Shown here piece by piece: positions 19,679-32,509 of a DNA stretch of 64,000 bases. Every line of letters begins with the position of its first letter. Positions within the stretch are counted from its first letter, which is position 1. The position numbers and the translations under genes were made by a program. The notes below the pieces were generated by a model. The model was not told the origin of the DNA, searched no databases, and saw nothing but the letters and a program-made list of their open reading frames with translations. This DNA comes from Methanobacterium petrolearium (GTDB lineage Archaea; Methanobacteriota; Methanobacteria; Methanobacteriales; Methanobacteriaceae): NCBI RefSeq assembly GCF_017873625.1, contig NZ_JAGGKL010000005.1, positions 158,369 to 222,368 on the forward strand, given 5' to 3'.

Positions 19679-22030
19679 GTGGCCCCTAAACCAAAGACGG
19701 AACCAAAGAAATTTAAGGATGATTTTTGGAAGACCAAGGATTTTAAAATATCTATTGGTAAAATAGTAGAAAAAGAAGGAGAAATATCTGAAGAAAAAAC
19801 TCCTATGGGACCCACTCCCAAACCTCATGTCACAGATTTAAGATCATGGGATATGAAACTGTTGGGTAGGTATGAGCCCTTTTACGCACCTTTTTGTGAC
19901 ATGTGCTGTCTATGTACATTCGGAAAGTGTGACCTATTAAACAAGAAAGGAGCTTGTGGGATTAGTTCTGAGGCACAACAAGCCCGTATAGTGCTTTTAG
20001 CATGTAACATTGGTACTGCTGCACATGCAGGACATGCCCGACACCTGGTTCACCACCTCATTGGTGAATTGGGTGAAGACTATCCACTTGATCTGGGACT
20101 TAACATAGATATTGAAGCCCCCATCACCAGAACTATAATTGGCAAAAAACCAGAAAATCTCGGTGATTTAGCAAAAACGTTGAATTATGTGGAGGAACAG
20201 TTATCTCATCTTTTATCCGCATGCCATACTGGTCAAGAAGGAAGTAGTCTAGATTTTGAATCTAAAGCCCTCCATTCTGGTGTTATGGATGACTTAGCTC
20301 GTGAAGTGGGAGATATAGCTCAGATTGTGGCCTTAAACATGCCTAAAGGAGATGGGGATGCTCCTTTAGTTGAAATGGGTGTGGGTACCATTGATAATGA
20401 TAAGCCAGTAATATTGTGTATAGGTCATAATGTGGTTCCTGGAGCCAGTATTATGGATTACCTGGATGAAACTGGTCAGGAAGAGGATTTTGAGGTGTGT
20501 GGTATTTGTTGCGCTGCCATAGATATTTCCCGATACAATGACCGGGCTAAAGTAGTTGGGCCCCTCTCCAGACAGCTTAAATTCATTCGCAGTGGGGTGG
20601 CAGATGTTATTATAGTAGATGAGCAATGTATCCGGACTGATGTCCTGGAAGAAGCCCAGAAAAAAAACACAGCAGTGATCGCCACTACAGATAAGATGTG
20701 TCTGGGACTACCTGACATGACAGATAAAGAACCGGATATAATTGTGTCCAAATTATTAAACAATGAAATTGAAGGTGCTTTAATACTGGATTCTGAGAAA
20801 GTAGGTGAAGTTTCAGTTAAGGTTGCCAAGATTTTGGCCCCAAAACGAGAGAAACTCAAATTACTACCGGAATTGGATGAAGTGCAAAAGATGGCTGCTG
20901 AATGTACAGAATGTGGTTGGTGTAACCGTGTTTGTCCCAACAGTAAACCAATGATGGAGGCTGTGGTAGCAGCAAGAGATGGTGATTTCTCAGGATTCGA
21001 AAAATTATACCTCAATGATGTTTGTTACTCCTGTGGAAGGTGTGAACAGGAATGTGAAAGAGAACTTCCCCTTATGTCCATGTTAGCTAAAGTTGGAGAA
21101 AAATTAGCCAAAACCGAGAAATTCAACATCCGTGCCGGCCGAGGACCTGTTCAGGATGTGGAAATCCGGCGTGTAGGTGCTCCTATCGTTTTAGGCGATA
21201 TTCCTGGAGTAATTGCCATTGTAGGATGCTCAAACTATCCTGACGGTGGAAAAGAAGTTGCAGAAATGGCCAAAGAATTCCTGGAACGTAACTACATTGT
21301 GGTGGCAACAGGATGTGGAGCCATGTCCATCGGAGAATACCTGGATGAAGAAGGAAAAACCCTGTATGAACAGTACACTGGAGATTTTGATGCTCGAGGT
21401 TTACTAAATATAGGCTCATGTGTTTCCAATGCTCACATATCAGGTGCATGTATAAAAATTGCCAACATATTCGCCAAAAAACCATTGGAAGGCAACTTTG
21501 AGGAAATCGCAGACTACATCCTCAACCGAGTCGGTGCATGTGGTATAGCATGGGGAGCATACTCCCAAAAAGCAGCTGCAATTGCCACTGGGGTAAACCG
21601 ATGGGGAATACCAGTTGTTGTTGGCCCTCATGGATCAAAATATCGTCGATTATATTTGGGAAGAACGGATAAGAAGGAAAACTGGAAAATTAAGGATATG
21701 CGGACTGGAAAAATAATGGATGGTGAACCAGCACCAGAACACTTGGTGTATGCTGCGGAAAACATGGGAGAAGCCATTGTAATGACAGCTAAACTGTGTA
21801 TTCGGCCAACGGATACTGGTAAAGGACGTCAAATTAAATTGAACCATTATATAGATCTTTATAAGAGATATTATGGTAGATTACCTCCAGATATCCATCT
21901 ATTTGTACGTAACGAGAAGGATATTCCTATAACCTATAAAAAGGATGTAAAGGAAATACTTGAGGAAGTAGGATGGGAACCCCGTGAAATTCCTCAGGAA
22001 CCCTCATTGATGGGAATGGACGGTGATTAG
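19679..22030 (+). CDS. cdhA: Acetyl-CoA decarbonylase/synthase alpha subunit (CO dehydrogenase)
   Basis: The Ni-Fe-S CO dehydrogenase subunit, about 783 residues. It interconverts CO2 and CO for acetyl-CoA assembly. Visible are the N-terminal cluster Cys (FCDMCCLCTFGKCDL), a His-rich stretch AHAGHARHLVHH, and two ferredoxin-type 4Fe-4S motifs (CTECGWCNRVCPN and CYSCGRCEQECE) near residues 405-455, which mark the archaeal alpha subunit. Later Cys (VATGCGAMSIGEY, NIGSCVSNAH, VGACGIAWG) serve the C-cluster. I use the GTG at 19679, four bases after GGTGAT; a GTG at 19670 overlaps that box. First gene of the operon. Confidence 0.95.
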   Translation: MAPKPKTEPKKFKDDFWKTKDFKISIGKIVEKEGEISEEKTPMGPTPKPHVTDLRSWDMKLLGRYEPFYAPFCDMCCLCTFGKCDLLNKKGACGISSEAQQARIVLLACNIGTAAHAGHARHLVHHLIGELGEDYPLDLGLNIDIEAPITRTIIGKKPENLGDLAKTLNYVEEQLSHLLSACHTGQEGSSLDFESKALHSGVMDDLAREVGDIAQIVALNMPKGDGDAPLVEMGVGTIDNDKPVILCIGHNVVPGASIMDYLDETGQEEDFEVCGICCAAIDISRYNDRAKVVGPLSRQLKFIRSGVADVIIVDEQCIRTDVLEEAQKKNTAVIATTDKMCLGLPDMTDKEPDIIVSKLLNNEIEGALILDSEKVGEVSVKVAKILAPKREKLKLLPELDEVQKMAAECTECGWCNRVCPNSKPMMEAVVAARDGDFSGFEKLYLNDVCYSCGRCEQECERELPLMSMLAKVGEKLAKTEKFNIRAGRGPVQDVEIRRVGAPIVLGDIPGVIAIVGCSNYPDGGKEVAEMAKEFLERNYIVVATGCGAMSIGEYLDEEGKTLYEQYTGDFDARGLLNIGSCVSNAHISGACIKIANIFAKKPLEGNFEEIADYILNRVGACGIAWGAYSQKAAAIATGVNRWGIPVVVGPHGSKYRRLYLGRTDKKENWKIKDMRTGKIMDGEPAPEHLVYAAENMGEAIVMTAKLCIRPTDTGKGRQIKLNHYIDLYKRYYGRLPPDIHLFVRNEKDIPITYKKDVKEILEEVGWEPREIPQEPSLMGMDGD

Positions 22031-22552
22031 ATGACTAATGAAAGAGTGATACCATGGCAACCCACAGTGATTGCCGGACCAAAGCAGGCATTACTGGTAA
22101 CTCCAGAAACAGCCGAATTAATGATTAAAAAGGCTAAAAAACCCCTTTTTATTTTAGGGCCGCTGGTAAAGGAGGATCCCCTCCGTACCTATGCTACTAA
22201 AATAGCGGAAAAATGGAACCTGCCAGTGGTTACCACAGCTGATGCTTACAAACCATTTTATGATAAAGGACTTAATCCCACGGCATATGGGGTTGTAGAA
22301 ATTGTCAACCTATTAAAAGACCCAGAATGGCAGGGTGTGGATGGGGAAGGACAGCATGACCTGGTTATTTTCATGGGATGTATATATTACATTGGTTCAC
22401 AGGGTCTTTCAAGCCTAAAACATTATGCACCCCACTTAAAGACACTCACTATATGTAAATTTTTCCATTCTAACGCAGATGCATCTTTTCCTAACCTGAA
22501 AGATGAAGAATGGTTTAAATATCTTGAAAAAATGGGTGAAACCGTTAGTTGA
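22031..22552 (+). CDS. cdhB: Acetyl-CoA decarbonylase/synthase epsilon subunit
   Basis: 173-residue partner of CdhA with a DHS-like Rossmann fold (KKPLFILGPLVKEDPLRTYATKIAEKWNLPVVTTADA, then LVIFMGCIYYIGSQGLSSLKHY). It binds the alpha subunit in the CODH component and may handle electron or flavin contact. It begins on the base after the cdhA stop codon, so translation is coupled. Confidence 0.93.
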   Translation: MTNERVIPWQPTVIAGPKQALLVTPETAELMIKKAKKPLFILGPLVKEDPLRTYATKIAEKWNLPVVTTADAYKPFYDKGLNPTAYGVVEIVNLLKDPEWQGVDGEGQHDLVIFMGCIYYIGSQGLSSLKHYAPHLKTLTICKFFHSNADASFPNLKDEEWFKYLEKMGETVS

Positions 22553-22627
22553 GGGGTATAAATTTTCCAATTAAGGAGTATGATTAAGAGTATAAGATTA
22601 AGAGCGAATGAAAAAGGCGTTTGTAAA

Positions 22628-24045
<1,418 letters not shown>

Positions 24046-24140
24046 CATAAACCCTTTATAACATAGATGGAAAGTAAAAATTCTATTGGAGAATATAATA
24101 AATAAAATGAAGCCTACATGGATTCAATCGGAGTAATAAC

Positions 24141-24893
24141 GTGATTATTGCAGTAAGTGGTAAAGGTGGAACCGGGAAAACACTGGTATCCTCTCTTCTC
24201 ATAAAATCCCTAAAAGACACAGAAAAAGATATTTTGGCCATTGACGCCGACCCTGACAGCAATTTACCTGAAGCATTAGGGGTAGATGTGCACAAAACAG
24301 TGGGAGATGTGAGGGAAGACTTAAAGGAAGACACTACCAAGGGCCGGATACCTGCTGGAATGAATAAGTGGGATATTCTTGACTACAAAATCATGGAATC
24401 AATTATTGAAACACCAAACTTCGACCTCCTGGTAATGGGGAGGCCGGAAGGCAGTGGATGTTATTGTGCTGTTAACAACATGCTCCGTAGAATAATCGAA
24501 AACTTATCATCCAATTATGATGTGATTGTCATTGATGCCGAGGCTGGACTTGAGCACTTAAGTCGTCGAACCACTCAAAACGTGGACGTGATGCTGGTGG
24601 TCACTGATAAATCCAAAAGAGGAATTCTCACCGCACAAAGAATCGGTCAACTCGCCGATGAACTGGACATTAAATTTCAGGATCTTTATCTGGTTTTAAA
24701 CCGTGTTAACCCTGAAAATGAGGATGAAATCGTGCAAAAAGTCAGAGAAACCGGTTTGGATATGGTGGGTATAATTCATGAGGATGATGAGGTAACCCAG
24801 TTTGATATTGAGGGGAGGCCCCTGGTGGAGCTTCCAGATGAATCTTATACTGTAAAGGCAGTATCCGGGATATTATCCCGTATCTTAAAGTAA
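24141..24893 (+). CDS. cooC: CooC-type nickel-insertion ATPase
   Basis: 250-residue MinD/CooC-family P-loop protein starting IIAVSGKGGTGKTLVSSLL (deviant Walker A). It has DADPDSNLPEALG and a Cys pair in PEGSGCYCAVNNMLR that fits the CooC metal-binding CxC. It matures the CODH C-cluster or the A-cluster by nickel loading. GTG start with CGGAG upstream. Its place inside the operon between cdhC and cdhD supports the assignment. Confidence 0.9.
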   Translation: MIIAVSGKGGTGKTLVSSLLIKSLKDTEKDILAIDADPDSNLPEALGVDVHKTVGDVREDLKEDTTKGRIPAGMNKWDILDYKIMESIIETPNFDLLVMGRPEGSGCYCAVNNMLRRIIENLSSNYDVIVIDAEAGLEHLSRRTTQNVDVMLVVTDKSKRGILTAQRIGQLADELDIKFQDLYLVLNRVNPENEDEIVQKVRETGLDMVGIIHEDDEVTQFDIEGRPLVELPDESYTVKAVSGILSRILK

Positions 24894-24900
24894 GTAAGGA

Positions 24901-26073
<1,173 letters not shown>

Positions 26074-26079
26074 GAGGTT

Positions 26080-27477
26080 ATGAGTATGCAAGTCACTGCA
26101 ATGGATATATACAGACTGCTTCCCCAGACTAACTGTGAAGACTGTGATGCACCTGCCTGTGGGGAAGCTTCATGTATGGCCTTCGCCACCAAACTCTCAG
26201 AAAAGGAGTCCCAACTGGGACTATGCACAGAACTCTCTGAAGAATCATTCACCAAGTTGGAAGCCTTACTGGCTCCAGCAGTAAGAGAAATAACCATAGG
26301 AACCGACGATAAAGCTATCACCATTGGTGGAGATGAAGTATTATACCGATACGAGTTAACCTACTACAACCCCACAGCCCTGGTTATTGATATAGCAGAT
26401 AACCTGGATGATGCAGAATTCGCAGAAAGAGTTAAAAACATCGAAGAAACTGAGTTTGAAAGAATAGGTGAAATGCTCACTTTAGATGCCATAGCTCTTC
26501 GAAATGCATCAGGGGATGCAGTAAAATTTGCTGAAACCGCATCAAAACTTAAAAACGCTAAACTACCATTAATATTATGTTCATTCGACCCAGTAGCCAT
26601 GAAAGCAGCCCTGGAAAAGGTTGGAAATGAAAGACCACTCATATATGCTGTTAACGAGGCCAATATGGATGAAATGGCAGCACTAGCACTGGAATATGAT
26701 TGTCCAATAAGTATATTCTCTCCTAACGACCTGGAAAAGATGAAACAAATCAGTCGAACCTTGAGGGAGAAAGGAGTACAGGATATTGTTCTTGACCCGG
26801 GAACATTTGTGGGAGAAGGTATTGGAGACAGTCTGGATGATTTTGTCATGATCCGCAGATTGGCAGTGGAAGAAAGAGATGATGATTTCCGCTTCCCAAT
26901 ACTGGGCATACCCGCCCTCACCTGGATACATGAAAAGGATGAAGTGCAGGGAGGTATCAAAGAAGCTACCATTGCCGCCACCCTCATGAACAAATATGCT
27001 GATGTGCTGATACTCCATGGAACCAATATCTGGGAATTAATACCAGTTCTTACTTTAAGACAGGGTATCTACACCGACCCCAGAAAGCCACAGGCTGTGG
27101 ATCCCGGAGTTTATGAGTTTGGTGAAGTGGGCAAGGATTCTCCAGTACTCATGACCACCAACTTCGCCTTAACCTTCTACACAGTGGAGGGAGACATCAA
27201 AGGCAAAACCACTGCTTACCTACTGGTACTGGACACTGAAGGTCGGGCTGTGGATGTGTCCCTGGCTGGAGGCCAGCTCAATGCCGAAGCTGTAGCAGAT
27301 CTTATTAAAGAAACTGGAATTGAAGATAAGGTGGATACCCGCACTCTGATCATACCGGGATTATCTGCCCCAGCAAGTGGAGAAATCGAGGATGAAAGTG
27401 GATGGGAAGTTTTGGTTGGTCCACGAGACTCATCAGGGGTACCTGGCTTCCTGGAAGATCTTAAAGGAAAATCTTAA
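26080..27477 (+). CDS. cdhE: Acetyl-CoA decarbonylase/synthase gamma subunit
   Basis: Large corrinoid/iron-sulfur protein subunit, 465 residues, that passes the methyl group from tetrahydromethanopterin to the A-cluster. The N-terminal 4Fe-4S domain is TNCEDCDAPACGEASCMAFATKL. A TIM barrel and a C-terminal B12-binding domain (from about residue 335, with TAYLLVLDTEGRAVDVSLAGG) follow. It starts six bases after cdhD, with AGGAGG at the junction. Confidence 0.94.
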   Translation: MSMQVTAMDIYRLLPQTNCEDCDAPACGEASCMAFATKLSEKESQLGLCTELSEESFTKLEALLAPAVREITIGTDDKAITIGGDEVLYRYELTYYNPTALVIDIADNLDDAEFAERVKNIEETEFERIGEMLTLDAIALRNASGDAVKFAETASKLKNAKLPLILCSFDPVAMKAALEKVGNERPLIYAVNEANMDEMAALALEYDCPISIFSPNDLEKMKQISRTLREKGVQDIVLDPGTFVGEGIGDSLDDFVMIRRLAVEERDDDFRFPILGIPALTWIHEKDEVQGGIKEATIAATLMNKYADVLILHGTNIWELIPVLTLRQGIYTDPRKPQAVDPGVYEFGEVGKDSPVLMTTNFALTFYTVEGDIKGKTTAYLLVLDTEGRAVDVSLAGGQLNAEAVADLIKETGIEDKVDTRTLIIPGLSAPASGEIEDESGWEVLVGPRDSSGVPGFLEDLKGKS

Positions 27478-27523
27478 GAAATGCACAGGTTAAAAAAGAA
27501 ATAAGATGGATGAGTGATAAAAA

Positions 27524-27994
27524 ATGAAGACTCTGATGGTAGTTGACCCCCGCCGCTGCAGTGAATGCCAAGACTGTATCAATGCTTGTAAAAAAATTCA
27601 TGGTGTGGCCAGGACCAAGAAAACCAGCACCGTACCTATATTTTGCCTGCAATGCCATCCAGACAAAGCACCATGTGCCCGAATATGTCCCACAGGAGCT
27701 ATACGAGAAGAGGATGGTACCTTAATAGTGGATGAGGACGCCTGTATATTATGTCGTCTGTGCATGATCGCCTGTCCTGTGGGGATGTTGGTTATTGATG
27801 ATGGGAAAAAGGCAGTACAGAAATGTACATTATGCCTCGATGCGGAAGACCAGATACTCCCTGCCTGTGTAGAAGCCTGTAAGGATAATGTGCTTAAGAT
27901 ATTCTCTGTAGAAGAACTGGAAGACCTGAAAAAAGATCTTTCCTACACCGAAGTTCTTAACGAAGCAATGAAAGCATATCAGGAAAAACTTTAG
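27524..27994 (+). CDS. 4Fe-4S ferredoxin, CooF/HycB type
   Basis: 156-residue iron-sulfur protein with four cluster motifs: CSECQDCINACKK, CLQCHPDKAPCARICPTGA, CILCRLCMIACPVGM and CTLCLDAEDQILPACVEACKDN. It ends the ACDS operon and is probably its electron carrier or docking subunit, like CooF for bacterial CODH. It lies 46 bases after cdhE on the same strand. The partner is inferred from position only. Confidence 0.88.
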   Translation: MKTLMVVDPRRCSECQDCINACKKIHGVARTKKTSTVPIFCLQCHPDKAPCARICPTGAIREEDGTLIVDEDACILCRLCMIACPVGMLVIDDGKKAVQKCTLCLDAEDQILPACVEACKDNVLKIFSVEELEDLKKDLSYTEVLNEAMKAYQEKL

Positions 27995-28138
27995 AAAAAT
28001 ATTTTTTAATACCTAATAAAATCTGAAAGATAATAGTAGTGTTAGCTGTTATCTTCAAACTCTTTTTTTTAACTTGTATCCTGTTAATTGAATTATTAAT
28101 TTACATTATGAATAAAAACGTATTTTCCTATGTTGAAT

Positions 28139-29491
28139 TTAGCCGTAAATATAGAAACTATCCACCATGATTTCTATGTCTTCACCTGCTTCATCAAAGG
28201 CAGTTGGATCCCCTACAAACCACATGTAATACAATAAATCCATTTTCTTAAAGGACACTATTAAAATACTGGTGGGTGTGACCTCGTGGTTCTCACCATA
28301 TACTTCATAAATTTCCATCCCATATTTTTCAAAATCACGTTCATCAATTACTTCACTACCCTGGACCTTGAACACATCTTTCAGCATCTCTGCAAATTCA
28401 TGGGATGATACTTCAGCCACATTGGTGTTTCGGTTAAGTGAGAGGGTTATAGAGTTGTTTGCATACAACCCTCTAACTACCTTCTTGGCATCGGAAGTGC
28501 TGATGATCTCCCACTGATCTGAATAATCGAAAGACACTTCACCATTGTCAAAATTTAATATACGAGTTTTTTTAGGAGGTTCAAGGATTTTTTGGATGGA
28601 TATATTGGCTTTTTCTCTAACATATTTATATTCGTCTTTTTGAGCGTTTTGAAGTGCTTTCAGTGCCCTTTCATCTCCGATTCTGCCCAGGGCTTCGGCA
28701 GCTCTTCCTCTCACATGGCGATTATTATCTCTATATTTCCCCAAAAGCACGGATATCAGTGCATTCAACGCTTTTTCGCCACCTATTTTCCCTATAACTT
28801 CTGCTGATTTGGTTCTGACTCGCCAGTTCTTATTTCGCAGTGCTTTTATCAAGGGCTCAATTGCACTTTCACCCATTTTTGCCAAAGCCAGCATGGCTTT
28901 CCAGCGCACATCAGCATCTTCATCTTCCATGGAATCTAAAAGAAGGGGAATGGCTCTCTCATCTTTCAGTTTTCCCAGTGATACAGCTGCATATTTGCGT
29001 ACTTGCCAATCACTATCTTCAAGGGCTTTTATGAGGTAGGGAACTGCATGATGATCACCAATCATTCCTAAAGCATTGGCAGCAGTTTTTCTCACATCCC
29101 ATTTTTGATCTTCCAGAGCAGTGATCAATGCATCTACTGCTTCACCATCGCCTATTTCTCCCAGTGCCCATGCTGATTTTAACCGCACTTCATCATCAGG
29201 ATCGTCTTCCATGGATTCAATCAGGTATGGTACTGCTCTTACATCTCCAATTCTACCTAAAGCTTCTGCAGAATTTTCTCTAACTGAATTTAAAATTATA
29301 TAATCAGAATGCCAGCTTTTATATCGTAAAGAATCAATCAATGCATTCACTGCCTTTTCATCTCCCACTTTTTTCAGAGCTCTAGCAGCTTCCTTTCTCA
29401 TAAGATAGTTTCGATCCTTAAGGGCTCTTATAAGTCCATCAACATCTTGTTCTTCTTCAAGATATTCTATATCGGGATCACTTGAATCCAT
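28139..29491 (-). CDS. HEAT-repeat protein with a PsbP-like C-terminal domain
   Basis: About 450 residues. The first about 310 form nine or so 31-residue HEAT/PBS-lyase repeats with the pattern VRKxAAxALGxIGDERAVxxLIxALxD, a superhelical binding surface. The last about 140 residues (GEVSFDYSDQWEI to MVDSFYIYG) look like a separate beta-rich domain of the PsbP/Mog1 kind common in archaeal orphans. The ATG at 29491 is seven bases from AGGAGT; one at 29497 abuts it. No enzyme motif. Partner unknown. Confidence 0.85.
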   Translation of the reverse strand: MDSSDPDIEYLEEEQDVDGLIRALKDRNYLMRKEAARALKKVGDEKAVNALIDSLRYKSWHSDYIILNSVRENSAEALGRIGDVRAVPYLIESMEDDPDDEVRLKSAWALGEIGDGEAVDALITALEDQKWDVRKTAANALGMIGDHHAVPYLIKALEDSDWQVRKYAAVSLGKLKDERAIPLLLDSMEDEDADVRWKAMLALAKMGESAIEPLIKALRNKNWRVRTKSAEVIGKIGGEKALNALISVLLGKYRDNNRHVRGRAAEALGRIGDERALKALQNAQKDEYKYVREKANISIQKILEPPKKTRILNFDNGEVSFDYSDQWEIISTSDAKKVVRGLYANNSITLSLNRNTNVAEVSSHEFAEMLKDVFKVQGSEVIDERDFEKYGMEIYEVYGENHEVTPTSILIVSFKKMDLLYYMWFVGDPTAFDEAGEDIEIMVDSFYIYG

Positions 29492-29639
29492 AAACATACT
29501 CCTGGAAATTAAGAATTACCCACTAAAATCATTATAATAATATTTTGTGTGCATTGAGTTTATAAGTTTAATATTAAAAAAATCAAAAACCCCTAAGTTT
29601 TTGACAGTGTCTATTCAACGAGTAGGGCATATCCAAAGA

Positions 29640-30788
29640 TTATAGTAAGTCCTTTAAGAGTTTTAAAAATTGAGGGTATTCTTTTACCAAGCCCAACATG
29701 GACATCTTGGAGATTGATTCTAAATCCTGCTCTTTAAGAAATTTAGCCAGTATATTAATCTCTTCATCAGTTAATTTGTCCAGTATCTTACGATATTTTA
29801 ATGAATCTTTAATATCTTTCCCTATTTCATTTTTCCAGCGTTTTTCATATTTTTTCAAGAAATTTGACGTGTTTTTTTCCTTTTCAATTCCTTCAGCTGC
29901 TATTTCTCCAGCTACACGTCCACAATGGGCTGCAATGTGAATTCCTCCTCCAGTGAATGGTTCAACTTGCCCTGCAGCATCTCCAACCACCAGAAGGCCG
30001 TCAGTGTATGTTTTTTTAACAGGTCCCAGCACTGGAACTCCGCCTATGTTAAGTTCGACTGGGGTGGCATCCATGTTGGTTGTGAATTTTTTAAGGAAAT
30101 GGTATGCAGTTTCAGTGTTACTCCTCACTCCCACTCCTACATTGGCCACATTATCTCCCTTGGGAAATATCCATGCATAACCTTTGGGGGCTATCTTCTC
30201 GCCAAAATGAAATTTTAAATAATTTGGATCGGTGTTTAAACCCACCATCTCATACTGTGCACATGAACACAAACTGTTGGTAGTTTGACTGGTGTTAAGC
30301 CCTGCCATCTGAGCCACCCTGGATTCAATCCCATCAGCGGCAATAACAATATCAGCTTCAATTTCCATGGTACGACCCATGTGTTTGGCAACCACTCCAC
30401 AAACCTTTCCTTCTTTTCGTAGGACGTCTTTGACTATGGTTTTCACCATTATGTCCGCCCCGGATTTGGCAGCTTCTATTGCCAAGTGTTTGTCAAATAG
30501 TTTTCTTTCTAAAATAAATCCCTCTGCATATCCTCCTTCCAGATGACCATGAGTACCGTCAGGGGCGTATATATCAGCTCCTTTAATTTCAGAACAAACG
30601 TACTTAGAAGATGGTTTCATTTCAAGGGTTTTGAAAGTACGGGAGCTGGTGGCCTCTGCACACTGAACCGGAGTTCCTATTTCCTGATTTTTTTCCAACA
30701 TCAACACATCTGCACCATTTTTAGATGCAAATATTGATGCAGTGGACCCTCCAATACGGCCCCCTACAACTACAATATCATATTTCAT
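29640..30788 (-). CDS. Geranylgeranyl reductase-family flavoprotein
   Basis: 382-residue FAD enzyme starting MKYDIVVVGGRIGGSTAS, with VQCAEATSS, ADIVIAADGIESRVA and VVGDAAGQVEPFTGGGIHIA. These are the digeranylgeranylglycerophospholipid reductase signatures. It saturates the isoprenoid chains of archaeal membrane lipids. The adjacent ferredoxin gene overlaps its start by 11 bases, which matches other methanogens where a dedicated ferredoxin feeds this reductase. Several paralogues usually exist, so which reductase this is remains uncertain. Confidence 0.88.
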   Translation of the reverse strand: MKYDIVVVGGRIGGSTASIFASKNGADVLMLEKNQEIGTPVQCAEATSSRTFKTLEMKPSSKYVCSEIKGADIYAPDGTHGHLEGGYAEGFILERKLFDKHLAIEAAKSGADIMVKTIVKDVLRKEGKVCGVVAKHMGRTMEIEADIVIAADGIESRVAQMAGLNTSQTTNSLCSCAQYEMVGLNTDPNYLKFHFGEKIAPKGYAWIFPKGDNVANVGVGVRSNTETAYHFLKKFTTNMDATPVELNIGGVPVLGPVKKTYTDGLLVVGDAAGQVEPFTGGGIHIAAHCGRVAGEIAAEGIEKEKNTSNFLKKYEKRWKNEIGKDIKDSLKYRKILDKLTDEEINILAKFLKEQDLESISKMSMLGLVKEYPQFLKLLKDLL

Positions 30789-30954
30789 TTTTCCCCTCTT
30801 TAATTGCCCCTAAAGGACATACTACCCTGCAAAAAGCACATTCTTCACATCCTTCGCGTGCAATGATTTTCATTTCAGATAGTTCCAGGATATTACGGGG
30901 ACACACCGATACACATGCCCCACAATATCCGCATTCTTCTGTAGATATTATCAT
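30778..30954 (-). CDS. Small 2[4Fe-4S] ferredoxin
   Basis: 58-residue ferredoxin with CGYCGACVSVCP and CEECAFCRVVCP motifs, each ending in Pro, as in clostridial-type ferredoxins. GGTGTT lies before the ATG at 30954; a longer reading from 30972 spans that box. The end overlaps the start of the reductase gene, so translation is coupled. A minus-strand TATA (ACTATATATATGT, about 31001-31013) is its promoter. It probably donates electrons to the reductase. Confidence 0.88.
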   Translation of the reverse strand: MIISTEECGYCGACVSVCPRNILELSEMKIIAREGCEECAFCRVVCPLGAIKEGKNEI

Positions 30955-31158
30955 TTTAACACCTAATTCCACTTAAGCACGTGATTAAACATTTTTTACA
31001 TATATATAGTATAATCTGAGTTATATTTATAAAACTTCATTTATTTTATTGTGAATAATTTTATTGTGAATGAACTATGGTTTTCGGATTCTTTTCATCC
31101 TGTATTTTATCAGTTTGAACCGTTAACTTAATATATGAAGTTCGCCCACTTGGGTGTA

Positions 31159-31244
<86 letters not shown>

Positions 31245-31283
31245 CTGTTAAACTTTTAAATATTATTTGAACTGTAAATGAAG

Positions 31284-31360
<77 letters not shown>

Positions 31361-31418
31361 TACAAAAATTGTGACTTTTTTATTAATTTCTGATTATATT
31401 AACAACCCGGTAATTTGA

Positions 31419-32223
31419 GTGAGAGAACGAATAATCCAAATTTCAGATATCCACTTTGGAGAGAAGAACTTTTCAGTTGATCTTAAAAACAACCTTTTAA
31501 TGCAGTTAGAAAATGAAAATCCTGATTTGATAATTGTTTCCAGGGGATCTAACCAACAATGGATATCATCATGAATATGAAGCAGCAGCATTTGTTGACC
31601 AGTTAAAATCCATCACCAAAACGTATGTGATCCCTGGAAATCACGATGCTCGTAATGTAGGTATTCTTCATTATGAAAATCTTATTGGAAACAGAAAGTT
31701 TGTTCATATTGATAAAGATGAAGAATACGCGATTATTGGTCTAGATTCATCTGAACCAGACATCAATGATGGGCAGATTGGTATTGATCAGATGGAATGG
31801 TTAAAAATTCAGTTGGAAAGAATACCTGATAACATGGGTAAAATAGTTACATTCCACCATCATCTTTTACCAATACCTCAAACAGGGAGAGAAAGGAATA
31901 TTTTACTTGATTCTGGAGATCTTATGAGAATTTTAACCGATAATGGTGTTGATCTTGTTTTAAATGGCCATAAACACGTTCCTAATGTTTGGATGGTTGA
32001 AAAGATGGTTACTCTTAACTCTGGAACTGCAACTACCCGTAAACTTAGGGGACACACCAGACCTTCCTACAATCAACTTTCATTTGAAGATGAGGATTTC
32101 CAGGTAGACTTGGTAGATACAGAAACTGGTAATAAACAACAATTAGGTTCTTACCAGGTTAAAGTTGAAAATGATGAGTATGTAGTCTGTTCAGCTCATC
32201 ATAACTCAAAAGGAAATGTTTAA
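31419..32223 (+). pseudogene. Calcineurin-like metallophosphoesterase with a frameshift
   Basis: Two frames make up one phosphoesterase. The first frame, from GTG 31419, encodes RERIIQISDIHFGEKNFS, with the D-x-H metal site, as far as LIIVS. At 31539-31548 the expected VSGDLTNNG is reached only by skipping one base (one C of the CC at 31540-31541). The second frame then gives PGDLTNNG, VIPGNHDARN, FHHHLLP and LNGHKHVPN to the stop. All metal motifs are present only if the frames are joined. The downstream reading is 229 residues and open from a TTG at 31534, but without the D-x-H. Either a sequencing error or a recently broken gene. Confidence 0.8.
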
Positions 32224-32509
32224 TAAGAGGTTCCCCATTTTTTTTAATGTTTGTATAAAAATCATCATCCTTTTTTTGGTCTAATTAAAGGAATTCCCTT
32301 CTAAAAAAGATATTAATCCATGGTCAATATTTGGGTTTGTTCTGGGTTTAAACTGTACTAAACTATATAAGATAAAATTTATCAATAGTAAGATATAACA
32401 TAATTTTTGTGTATTTTTTTCCAACTACCAGGTTAAGGAGAAGATGATTTAAAACATCAAGAGGACTTAAATTTGGTTGTTCTGTTCGTTTTTCGTTGAA
32501 GGGATCTTA

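Noticed and set aside
26364..27026. 220-codon open frame on the minus strand inside cdhE
   Set aside because: It is fully antisense to a strongly conserved ACDS gene and has Ser-rich text typical of a shadow frame, with no ribosome binding site.
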